Assembly (NCBI RefSeq): GCF_041146795.1
Contig: NC_135167.1
Coordinates: 3,673,454 to 3,737,453 of the forward strand
From: Maylandia zebra
Taxonomy: Eukaryota; Chordata; Actinopteri; Cichliformes; Cichlidae
DNA: 64,000 bases
Direction of reading: 5' to 3'
Shown here piece after piece: positions 1 to 10,641 of this stretch. Below the pieces are notes generated by a model. The model was not told the DNA's origin. It ran no database searches and worked only from the letters and a program-made list of their open reading frames with translations. Numbering within the stretch: position 1 is the first letter of the stretch; the number at the start of each line of letters is the position of its first letter. A program made the position numbers and the translations under genes.

Positions 1-890
1 TACAATAATGCAAAATGAAATTGTATTTTCTTTTGGAAGATTGTTTCCATGACCTTATGTATTTCCTTCCAAAATGGAACCACATGGGGACATTCCCAAA
101 AAATGCGGAAATGATTTGCTGTTGCATGTCCACAATGCTTCCAGCATGTTGTATTCTGAGAATAATTGGATTTTCGAGCTGGGGTAATAAAATAACGAAT
201 TACATTCTTCCAACTGAATTCCCTCCATGAGGGGGAGCTTGTTACTGACCACTGCTGTCTACAGATCCCATCCCATTCCTCTCCTGTTAGAGATAGGTTG
301 CTCTCTGTTTCCCATCTTGCTTTAACATATCTTGTATCATCACCCCGTAGATTGATCAGTGAACAATATAATTTGGAAAAAATTTTGTAATAGGGTCCAT
401 CTCTATATACATTCTCGAATATATATATAATCTCTTCATTCCCAGTTGATAACTGAGGATTTTTTAACTTTTTATTCAGGAAGTCCCTCAGTTGCAAATA
501 TCTAAAAAAAATCTTGATTTTGCAACCCAAACTTTTTCTTAAGGTCCTGGAAACTCATCACTTTTCCATTTTTCAACAACGTACTGTATGTGGTGAGACC
601 TTTATTTGCCCATGTTTTGAATGTTGAGTCGATCTTACTAGGCAAAAATTCTGGGTCATATGCAAACCACTTAAGGAATCCGGCCCTCTGGTTTAATTGA
701 TACTTTTTAAGTACTCTTTCCCATATCTTTAATGAACTTACTATCCAAGGGTTGCCCGGGTCTCCCAGGAGTCGTAACTCTGAAGGACAATGTTATGTGC
801 TTAAATAAATTGGCACATCAAGACTCAGAGGTCTAAGAGTCTGAAACGTTCCCAATTCTAGCTGTCCATCATAAATCCAGAAGCTGAATT
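1..890 (-). mobile_element. L1-like LINE fragment, C-terminal end of ORF2
   Basis: Read on the minus strand, one frame is open over most of this stretch. It encodes the C-terminal part of an L1/Tx1-type ORF2 protein, including the cysteine-histidine segment CWKHCGHATANHF followed by FWECPHVVPFWKEI, which is typical of L1 ORF2 tails. An in-frame stop at 793-795 shows it is dead. Similarity fades near 885-890, probably the 5' truncation point. The 3' end lies beyond the window start. It sits in a TRPM1 intron, antisense to the gene, about 45 bp before the first visible exon. Recognised from memory of the family. Confidence 0.75.
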
Positions 891-935
891 TTTACTTTTA
901 GATTCTATGATCCTTGTGTTTTTTGTCCATGCCAG

Positions 936-3900
936 ATCTCATACCTGGTGTATCTGATGTTGTATAACTACATAATCCTGGTGAAGATGGAGCGGTGGCC
1001 GTCTTTGCAAGAGTGGATCGTCGTCTCTTACATCGTCACTCTGGGCCTGGAGAAATTCAGACAGGTGAACGTCAAACACACCTGGCTGTTTAACCCCCGC
1101 CTGCTTCTGTGACACTCACTCAGCAGCAGATTTCAGTCCCTAACTACACAAGAACTGGCCCAGGTGGTTAAATCGATCCACATCAGGTTCTCTTCCAGTC
1201 TGTGAAGGTGTGCAAGAACAACATTATCTCTGCTGCTCCAAGTTGCAATTTATACTGGTATGCCAGTACTGTGTTATATAACACAGACACTGCTCTTGTC
1301 TGACAAGTCTATTTTTTACATTTTCAGACTGAGTGTGAGCTTGTTATGAACTCTGGATTCTGCTCTGAAGGTCATTAAAATTTTGAAGGCAAAGCAAAGT
1401 TTGTGCCTGAAAAACAAACAAACAAAACAGCCATTAACAGTTAGCATGAGCTCAGTAGGTGTGAGGACAAAATGAAATCTGATCGGGGTGCAGGGTGAGA
1501 TCTGAACAGCTAATAACATAAAAAGAACGTTTTATTTTTGCCTAATTAGAATTTTACACTTTACTGAAGAAACTACATGAAAAAATGTAACCAAATGCAA
1601 CTGAAATTATGCTCAATGGCGGAACCTAAAGGTTTAATCCTCTGAGCTGACAGGTTGAAAGGTGATCTCATATTAAAGGGTCTCTTCTTGAATTACACTT
1701 TTAACACAACATTTGATCCTTAATTGTTTTGTTCCATTAGAAATGCATTAGACTGAATTACATTAGCAATATTGATACTTTAGGAAACTTTTCAAATCAT
1801 TACAGTTCAAGCGGGTTGTACAGTAACGTGTTTACAGTCTCTGAAAAATGAACTTCTGACCTTTTCTTCTGACCTGGATGAAAACACTTGCTTGGTCAGA
1901 TCCTGATGTCCGAGCCTGGGAAGCTGAAGCAGAAGATCAACGTGTGGTTGGAGGACTACTGGAACATCACAGACCTGGTGGCTATCTCGGTCTTCATCTT
2001 TGGGTTCCTGCTGCGGCTGGAGCCTGAGCCCTACATGGGATATGGCCGCGTCATCTATTGCGTCGACATCATCTTCTGGTACATCCGAGTTCTTGACATC
2101 TTCGGAGTAAACAAATACCTGGGGCCCTATGTCATGATGATCGGCAAAATGGTAGGACCCCTGGTGTGGGTTTCTTCTTATGTTTTCATTCAGGAAACCG
2201 CACTTACAGTCAGGCCAACGCAATGTTACACAACCTTTTGTAAAGGCACCAGGAAATCATAGTCTTACATTTAAAAGGACTGTGATGTACTGGTACCTCA
2301 CAGTACACAGCTACATGTACACTGTATTATCAGATTTATGTGGGGTACCAGCAGTGCACACAGGTTATTGTTTATACGTGTGGTATAATATTGATATCGT
2401 CACAGAGTCCACATTGATTGGGTTAAATGTCTCGTGTTCCCACATGTCTCCAGATGATCGACATGTTGTACTTCGTGGTTATCATGCTGGTGGTGCTGAT
2501 GAGTTTTGGTGTAGCTCGGCAGGCCATCCTCCACCCAGATGAGGAGCCGACGTGGCGTTTGGCCCGCAACATCTTCTACATGCCCTACTGGATGATCTAC
2601 GGAGAGGTGTTTGCCGACTCCATAGACCGTAAGACTAGAATCCATAGTAAGACAGCTGTTAGTCCCCTGTCCTCATGCTGTCCTTACCCCGTCCTCCCTC
2701 CATGCTGTAAACTATCAGTTAGTCCACACACCCTGCTGTCCTCTCCCTCCAAAAACAATTGATCTCTGTATTTACTTTCACTGTACTTATGCTTTTTATT
2801 AATCATTTGGATACTACAAACGAATTTTATTTTTTCCCCTGCAGTTGATTTGTTGTGTTCATTGTGACTGTGATTGTCATCCTCTCCTTTGTTAGACATT
2901 ATCTCCTTCAGTGGTTCCAACATGAAGTCTTCTTCACTTTTTGAGGATTTTCAGCTGATTATTTTTCTTCCTTCTTTCCTTCCGCTGCTCCTGGACAGTT
3001 TACGCGATGGAAATCAACCGTAAGCATCTAAAAGCACTAACCCACTCAAACCAAACAGTCAATGTGCTCATCTGTGCATTTGAGGTCATACAAGGCTAAT
3101 CTCATAGTGTTGTGAAATCTCAGTTGTATTATCTACTGACCATCATTTGTTGAATTTATGCTTTTAAACTCACTGATTTTCTTTTAACTCCCTTCGGTTC
3201 AGTCTCATTGAACCAGAAGAGGCTGAAATGAGTTTAGCAGCTGAAATAACTAAGCTACCCTCACAAAAATGTGTCATTTCATAAGTGCTGTCTATGAAAC
3301 AAGGAGGTTCTGAGGGTGGGTGTTACAGACCCTATTTAAAATTTCTTTGGTAACACTCATAAAAACTCAGTTGCTCATAAATGCTGTTGCCTGATGTTGT
3401 CTTTTGCATTGTTATAGTTTACTCTTTATGTCAGATTTAATGAGTGCTGCAAGTCTATGCGTGTGTGTGTGTGTGTGTGTGTGTATTTGGGTTTCAGCTC
3501 CTTGTGGAGAAAACTTATATGATGAAGATGGGAAGAAGCTTCCTCCCTGCATCCCTGGAGCCTGGCTCACGCCCGCCATCATGGCTTGTTACCTGCTGGT
3601 AGCCAACATCCTTCTGGTCAACCTGCTCATTGCCGTCTTCAAGTCAGTACACCGAGCAGTCGTTGCAGACACGAGCTGTAACATATGTTCCGTCGTGGCT
3701 TAAAAGTCACAACATAAAGAGGAAACAACATTTAATTTTAAATCCGTTAGTAACCCGAGCTACACATGACAGCCCAGAGAGCACAAAGACAAAAACTGGC
3801 ATCCCCCAAAGCCAGCCTCAGGCATGCCTTTATCCACACCTTGTAAGGTGTAGACAACTGTCAATTAAGCTTTGATACTTGCACTGCAGACAAGGAAATT

Positions 3901-6832
3901 AGGGGTTGCAGACACTGACTCAGACAAAACCCACTTTAAAAACACTTGTCATATTTTTCAAGTTAAATGCAGTGAAGAAGAGTTGAGTTTAGTTTCAGTG
4001 TCGAAAAAGGGGAAATGGGGGAAACAGAAAAATATGTGGACAAAATACTGAGAATGATCCGTATGTGTCCTAAAAACCATTTGGCTGCTGATTATGGCAG
4101 TGTTTACTTTGCCGTACGTACATACTTAGTATGTGACGTGAGGTTCATTATCAAGTGGTGACTGCTCAAGTACACAGCTGTTCATGTCCACAAGCATGTA
4201 TAATCCCGGCCTTATACTCACTCATTTGCTCGGAGCTGGAGGATGAACACACTGTTTGTGCCCTTATAGTTCAAACTCTGTAACATTAGTGTCGCGACAG
4301 ACTGTAGAGCATGCTGACATCCAAAAGAAGCCTCATGTTCACCCCATTGATGACAAATTTTTCATCACTCAGACCCAAGCAGACTTTTGCACACTTCCAA
4401 TTTAACAAAGCTTTTAAATGAACTTTGACCTTTTAGCTTCTCTGCTCTGATACAAAGGGCTGTGTGATCAATAGAAACAAAGTATCCATCTGGCAGCAGG
4501 AACACGAGTTGATGTTATTGGTGCTATACTGTGTCTATATCAAGACCTTGAGAGGAAATCATTCTGTTGGAAAATTTTCTATCCAAGGAAACATCTGAGG
4601 ACAAACTGCTTAGATCTGCAGTGTGTCCCCTCAATTGCTCTACAGAGGTACAGTAGAGATGCACTGAAAACAATAGCCCGGGCTGGGAATGTCACTTCCT
4701 GTGTAGATGTCACCATAATCTATTAACTGGTGGGAAGGAAAAATACCTAGAAACCATTTTCTAGTTAGCTCACGGTTCCAGTTGATAACTTCACCTTGAA
4801 CTTTGAAAACCTGATTATATAATGATAAAGTGATAATTAACTCATTCACTGCCAGCCATTGGCAGTGAATGAGTTAAACCCATTGACTCATACACTGCAA
4901 CTGACGGCTATAGACGTCAATGGCAGTGAATGAGTTAAGAGATTTTCTCCACTTGCTCCACAGCAACACCTTTTTTGAGGTGAAGTCCATCTCTAACCAG
5001 GTGTGGAAGTTCCAGCGATATCAGCTGATCATGACCTTCCATGACCGCCCCATCTTGCCCCCGCCGCTAATCGTCTTCCCCCACATCTACATTGTACTGA
5101 AGAGGCTGTGCTGCCACTGCAGACGGAGAGCAGAGGGTGGAGAGTACGACGACCGCGAAAGACGACTGCGTAAGACAGAGACCGCCATAATCAGAACCTG
5201 AACTTAAACTCTGGATCCTGTTCAGTTTTTTTCAGTATCTGATATCTAAAAATGTAATATGTTTAAGCACATCACTAACAGAAGCTAAAGTAGGTTAAAG
5301 GCTCAGTATGAATACAGCATAATCCTGGTATTTCTCAAGCTATCAGAACCACCTCTACCAGTCTGAGGCACACATTGCAGTCACGTGTGTTTGTGTGCCG
5401 AGTTTAAAATGCTGTGTTCCCTCAGAGCTGGTGCTGAATGCAGATGAGCTGAAGAGTCTGCATGAGTTTGAGGAACAGTGTGTGGAGGAATACTTCAGAG
5501 AGAAGGACGATGAGAAGCAGTCGTCTAACAACGAGCGAATAAGAGTCACGTCTGAAAGGTTCGTGTTCATCTCAGCGTGCAATCTGTGGAGGACCAAAAC
5601 TGCCAGAATCAAAAATACATACGTTAAGAACTGAATAAAACTTAAAATGCTGTTAAATGTGAAAAAAAACAAACAAAAATGTAATGATTTACCCGGCAAC
5701 TGAAACTTAAGTGAGACAGCATAACTTACAACTTGTTGCCATCACAGCCCTGAGTACTCATGTCGTGTGTTCAGGGTGGAGAACATGTTCATGCGTCTGG
5801 AGGAGGTAAATGAAAGGGAACACTCGATGAAGGCATCCCTGCAGACGGTCGACCTCCGCCTGGCTCAGCTGGAGGAGTTCTCTAACCGAATGATGAACGC
5901 TCTGGAGAAGCTGGCGGGCGTCGACCGAGCTGAGCTCGTCCGCACGCACTCCAGAGGATCGTCCGTGTGTGAGCCGGGCACTCTGCTGCGCCAAGGCAGC
6001 ATCAACAGCGCTGACGGGTACAGTCTGTACAGATACCAGCTGGAGCACGACGACAGGACGTCGGTTTTCGGAGACATGGAGGGAAACGACAAGAGGGTCC
6101 AGCAGAGTCCAGAGAGGCAAGGTGGGAACAGCGAGGGAAGAACCAAAACAGGTAGGACAGGAGATGAGTCTTTATTGGACGCATTATATCAGAAGAATGA
6201 AGGTAAACAGTTATCCTCTGTTTGAACTTCTCTTTTTAGGTGAATTGAAAGAGTTCTGCTCAGCTCTGGAGGTACAAGGACTTAAGGACACTCAGTCTCT
6301 TTCAAACGTGGACATTCTGATCTCTCCCTGTGACCCAGACATCAAATCCCCCAAGATCTGCTCCATTTCACCTCAACGTGACTCGGCTGACACTAACAAA
6401 GATAAACCCATAGAGAAGGGCCGACTGGAGGCGGCTGTGTCCTTCCCTCTGGAGAGGTCAAAGGTCACACAGTATTTATCCTCTCCAACCCTCAGCAGCT
6501 CTCCATCCTCCAATAAGAAGTATGTCAGCAACATCATCTATAGCCCCGGCCAGCAGGACCAGAATTGGGCCACTGAATTGACCAGCAAGGAATCCAAAGA
6601 GGAACTAGATGAGACCAAGCTGCAAAGCCATGAACAGGAGGGTCAGAATAATAATGCAGAGGAGGAGGAGGAGCTGCTGGTAGGGGAGGACCAGATGTAT
6701 CCAACGCTGCGCTCCAAGAGTCTCAATGCCAACCCAAGAAAGATGAGGAAGAAGAAGAAGGAGGACGAGGAAACACCACGTACAGCCAGCAGCGTCAAAG
6801 ATCTGGTTTCAGCGTTCAGTGGGGGGCCATGA
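936..6832 (+). CDS. trpm1: TRPM1-type melastatin cation channel, 3' part of gene (nine coding exons)
   Basis: Coding exons: 936-1064, 1900-2151, 2454-2628, 2999-3019, 3498-3642, 4964-5169, 5426-5558, 5775-6151 and 6240-6832 (stop TGA 6830-6832). All introns are GT-AG, phases agree, and the total is 2031 nt (676 aa). The protein begins in S2/S3 ([10 protein letters not shown]), runs through S4-S5, the pore ([16 protein letters not shown], then [19 protein letters not shown]), S6 ([19 protein letters not shown]), the TRP region ([11 protein letters not shown]) and a coiled coil ([20 protein letters not shown]). It ends in a charged, serine-rich tail. The [17 protein letters not shown] motif and the LYAMEINPPCGEN linker match TRPM1 rather than TRPM3, TRPM6 or TRPM7. 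TRPM1 forms a nonselective cation channel gated by mGluR6 signalling in retinal ON-bipolar cells and is also expressed in pigment cells. The N-terminal half lies upstream of the window. Which teleost paralogue (a or b) cannot be told. Confidence 0.9.
2999..3019 (+). CDS. trpm1: 21-nt microexon of trpm1
   Basis: An acceptor (ctcctggacag) and a donor (gtaagc) enclose 21 nt. Joined in phase 1 to the exon ending at 2628, they encode LYAMEIN. This restores the TRPM1 pore-linker reading ...FADSID-LYAMEIN-PPCGEN..., where other TRPM channels differ. Skipping it keeps the frame and would shorten the S5-S6 linker by seven residues. Confidence 0.8.
3461..3484 (+). repeat. (GT)n tract before a trpm1 acceptor
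   Basis: Twelve GT units lie 13 bp upstream of the exon starting at 3498, within the usual polypyrimidine and branch-point region. The remaining pyrimidine run before the AG is short (gggtttcag). Confidence 0.9.
4837..4938. repeat. MITE-like palindromic repeat
   Basis: Two 18-bp arms, 4837-4854 and 4860-4877, are perfect inverted copies separated by 5 bp. They start and end in TTAA. A third identical copy of the right arm (tggcagtgaatgagttaa) occurs at 4921-4938, ending 25 bp before the exon at 4964. It looks like a small TTAA-bounded repeat or the end of a MITE; the family was not identified. Confidence 0.7.
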
Positions 6833-7080
6833 GGACACGGGGAAGGACCAGGTCCAAGAACTCTTCAGACGACTGTTTATCCTGAAGGACTGAACCCTGC
6901 TCTGAACTCACGGGAGATGAATAAAGCAAGCATGATGCTTCAGTATTCCTGAACCAATAATAACTCTGAAATAACTGCTAAACCTGAAGCTGCAGCCCCC
7001 CCTCCTGCCCAACACAAAGCTCCTGCATTTGGTTTGTTAAATTCCAGAAGAAAAAGTAAATGTAACCAGTTGCAATAAAC
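6833..7080 (+). other. trpm1: trpm1 3' untranslated region with polyadenylation signals
   Basis: AATAAA occurs at 6920-6925 and again at 7074-7079 downstream of the stop. The second is the likelier transcript end because the sequence beyond it shows no gene features. Confidence 0.55.
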
Positions 7081-8910
7081 ATAGTATCCTTAACCTAACT
7101 GATCGTTTTCTCTGTCACGATCTTGACAGACAGCAGCACAAGAAAGGAAAACTGAAGAGATCGCATGCTCATTGGCTACGGGCTTGTGACCCGTCGTTAG
7201 CCAATGAACATTCCCTGAATAACACTACTTTTTTTACTCCTGTATTGATCATATTTTATAAACTACAACAATTTCCTTGAAATGAATTCAGTTTTATTCA
7301 CAACAACATATATCACAAAGGCAACTCATACTTTAAGGGAAACACATTACAGTCTTACCTCAGTGAGAAGCTCAATGATGAGACGATCAGGTGCTTTCCT
7401 TTGTGTCTGCATTAAAAACATATTTGTCTTTAAACTCAGCAGCACAGCGAAATCTTCTACTTTATTAGTTTATAGCAACTGTGCAGGACTGAAGCCAAAA
7501 CACAACGAAACCTGACTGATTTTTTGTTTCATACAGAAGCCACGTGTGTTCTTTCTTGCTATGCACTAAAGTGCTTCATTAAATCTGCAGTAAAATAAAT
7601 ATAAAACTGTCTAGAATAATAAGATTAATTAACATAAAATCTTGCTGTAGACTTGAAATTTTCACTGTTTATCGTTTGCCTTCATTATCATAAGAATCTT
7701 ACCTGTTTTGTAACATTGTTTAATTTAATCCCTGACCACCTCTCACTGAGTAATGAACAATTTAAGAAAATGTTTTAGTTTGAACTTTGTGTCAAAGCAT
7801 TTCTTCTATCCCAGTACGGCTCTGGACTGGAGACTGCTTCATGTTTCATGGTCACCACAGGCACTGCTGAGAGAGTGGAATGAACAGCTTTATATGGCAA
7901 TTTTATCACCCTTACAAATGCTGAACATTCTTAACTTTTTTCTTCCTGTTGTCACCCACGTGACATATGCATTATGTCCTGTGGGTGGCACAGTGGTGCA
8001 GTGCTTAGCCCTGTCACCTTACAGGAAGAAGAGTTCTGGTTTGAACATCAGATCTCTGTGCCTGCACAGATTTCCTCCAGCATATTATACATATATGCAT
8101 TTCAATAAGGCGAGATCACTTGTAAGAATTTGATTTATTGAGAAGGAGAAATTAATGTATCTGGTGATTTGACTCCTATGACCCATCATGGCATGAAGGA
8201 ATCGCAGCAGTGATAGGATTTAGGACATGAGCCCCTGGAGTCTGGATGCTGACGGAGGTGAAGATGAGGACTGAGGTCTGACTGATTGAGGCGACTGTCT
8301 GGTGGAGATGGGAAGGAGGGTGGGTTCCACGAGTGTAAAAAGGAGAATGTGATAATAAAGGACGTATTCACACAGCGTTACACACTCAGTGTTTGTTTTT
8401 AAATTTCGATCGCTTTCTGCAGGAGCTTTCAAGCTGCCCTCCTTCAGCTTCACACCACGCGCAGTTCTCTCTTCAGTTCCTAGCAACATACGCAAGTGGG
8501 GAGACATGATCAGATGATTGGGGTCATTTTTGTGAGTCAGCCTCACCTGACACCACACCCTAAACGCACATCTCCACCCCTCCCCTGCAGATGGAGAGCA
8601 CAGATTTAAACTACGTGAATTGGAGGCAGAGTGGCTCAAAGAAGGTGGGCAAGAAGACGATGATTTGACTAGATTAATGATGACGGTACTGAGGCTGACA
8701 GCATGAGAAAGAGGTAGTGATGTAAAGAACAGAACTAACACCCAGGAAAGTAGTCAGATGATTGATTACAGATCTTCCTTACTGAACTTACAGAAATGCT
8801 TTATATTAGGTTAACTGGTGATTCCACATTGGCTGGCAGGTATAGAAAGCGTATTGAATAAAGCACTATATGAATATGTCGTTATGTTTGGTCATACGTG
8901 TAGTCTAATG
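7081..8910. other. Intergenic, no gene recognised
   Basis: Open frames here are short and show no family resemblance. Pieces of a dispersed fish repeat occur at about 7978-8090 (gggtggcacagtggtgcagt start) and about 8810-8890 (ggttaactggtgattc). Confidence 0.6.
7978..8090 (+). repeat. Head of a common teleost dispersed repeat
   Basis: The start gtgggtggcacagtggtgca, followed by a 'gttctggtttgaacatc' segment, matches the first part of a repeat found throughout teleost genomes. A longer, better-preserved copy occurs at 15835-16165 in this window. Classification as a SINE is uncertain. Confidence 0.6.
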
Positions 8911-9229
8911 CAGCGGTCTCCAACCTTTTTGGCGCCACGGACCGGTTTATGCCCGACAATATTTTCACGGACCGGCCTTTAAGGTGTCGCGGATGAATAC
9001 AACAAAATAAAACTAGTACCGGTACCGAAAAAAAGAAGATTTATTCATAACACACATGAAAAGACCCAGGAAAACCGAGTTAACGATAAAAACGGTAACA
9101 AACTAACGCTGAAAACCGATAAAACCCTGAAAACCAGACATTTCACACCTGAGCCTCAACTCTCGCGGCCCGGTACCAAACGACTCACGGACCGGTACCG
9201 GTCCGAGGCCCGGGGGTTGGGGACCGCTG
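8911..9229. mobile_element. hAT-type non-autonomous element (319 bp)
   Basis: It begins cagcggtctccaacc and ends ggttggggaccgctg, which are inverted copies with one mismatch. The interior repeats the 'acggaccgg' motif near both ends. The termini resemble the CAGCGGTCCCCAACC group of vertebrate hAT MITEs. A matching 8-bp target duplication was not found. Confidence 0.75.
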
Positions 9230-10641
9230 TTGTATAGTATACACAGTATAGTATAATAGAATACAGCGATATACTTGACATCACCATGTTTAACCAAACA
9301 GTACGAGAGTACAGAATATTACAATTGCTTCCCTTTGTTATGCTTTTACGTTTTAATAAAGATGGTAGTTTTATTCACTTTTATTTGCCGGGTTTTCATT
9401 TGATGCCATATATATGTTTCTTCTTTTCTTCTTCGCTCTGCACATATACTGGCACTAAATGTCGGACAATGCCCTTCACATAGACATGAGAGTCCAACGC
9501 TTGTTGAAGTCAGTTCATACTTTATTTACACACAAAGAAACTGTGGTCAAACACCTGTGATTACACACACTATAAATATTACACAGATCATCAAATACAG
9601 ACCTTGCTCACTGCCTAGTTAAGTCAAATCATTGGTAGTACGTTGCTAATGTGGAGTAATTGTCCATAAACATGTGTTATTGTCTTTCATGCACACACAT
9701 TCATCACATCCAAATGGTCATTTCTGTTCTCTGTCCCCTAAAAGAAAGGAAACACAAAGTTTGACTGTGGACCAAAGCTGAACGAGCTTCATTAATTATT
9801 AATACATTTTTAATGAATCAGACCTAATTTCATAACGTGAGACACAAACAAACTCCAGATGTTATAAATGTCATTTGAATCGGGATAAATATTCAGATTT
9901 CATGTTTTCAAAGGTTCGAAAAGGTTGCCAATGAATAAAAAACACTGAATTATAAAAAACTGAAATTATAATCTGAACCAGCACAATTATTATAAATAGA
10001 TAAATAATTTTACACCATTAAAACTGAAATACAGATTTAAAGGTTTTTTTTAAGTAATTAATTAATTTTTGTAAAAACAAATTGCAGAATTATTTATTAT
10101 ATTTTAAATATAATTACATTTTTTAACTGATCTGGTTACTTTAAACTCGCATGTCTTTCTTTTAGACTCTCGGTCAGTCCAAACAAAATGAATAAAAATA
10201 TGAAAAATGTAAACGTTTATGTATATTTCGTTTGTATACCGTATGATATGATGACAGTTTACATTTTCAAACTGAAAGATTTCAGGTTGCGTTAATGGTC
10301 TGAAAAAATTCTTCTTATTTAAAAAAAAAGCAACAACAAAAAAAACCATAAAAGTATGAAAGTTTCAAAATTTTCGATAAAAAAACCAACACATCACAAA
10401 ATGTTTTTTTAATATTAAGTTTAAAGCTTAAAAACAATATCTGAAATATCTTTACACAAAACTTAAAGCAGTCCAGCAGGCTCTGCAAGTTTCTGATGAG
10501 TCTCTTGTTTTCTTGTGAATAAATCCTCCAATCACGTGCCGTCTTATTTTCATGTGACCTGCCTGCAGCAGATCCACTCAGAAAAAGCTTTCCCTCATTT
10601 ACTGCTAGATAAGCACCCTGAGCGTCATTTATCTTGGCCCT
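9230..10641. other. Downstream flank / candidate 3' UTR of galr1
   Basis: AT-rich sequence directly after the galr1 stop on the minus strand. Reverse-strand AATAAA candidates lie at 9521-9526 and near 10096-10101. No coding region is recognised. Confidence 0.4.

Noticed and set aside
6152-6225. Alternative trpm1 donor at 6203 adding 51 in-frame nt
   Set aside because: It would leave an intron of only 37 nt, too short for vertebrate splicing; the 88-nt intron from 6152 is accepted.
8220-8741. 173-codon minus-strand frame
   Set aside because: Low-complexity Ser/Pro/Leu content, no family resemblance, no splice or promoter context.
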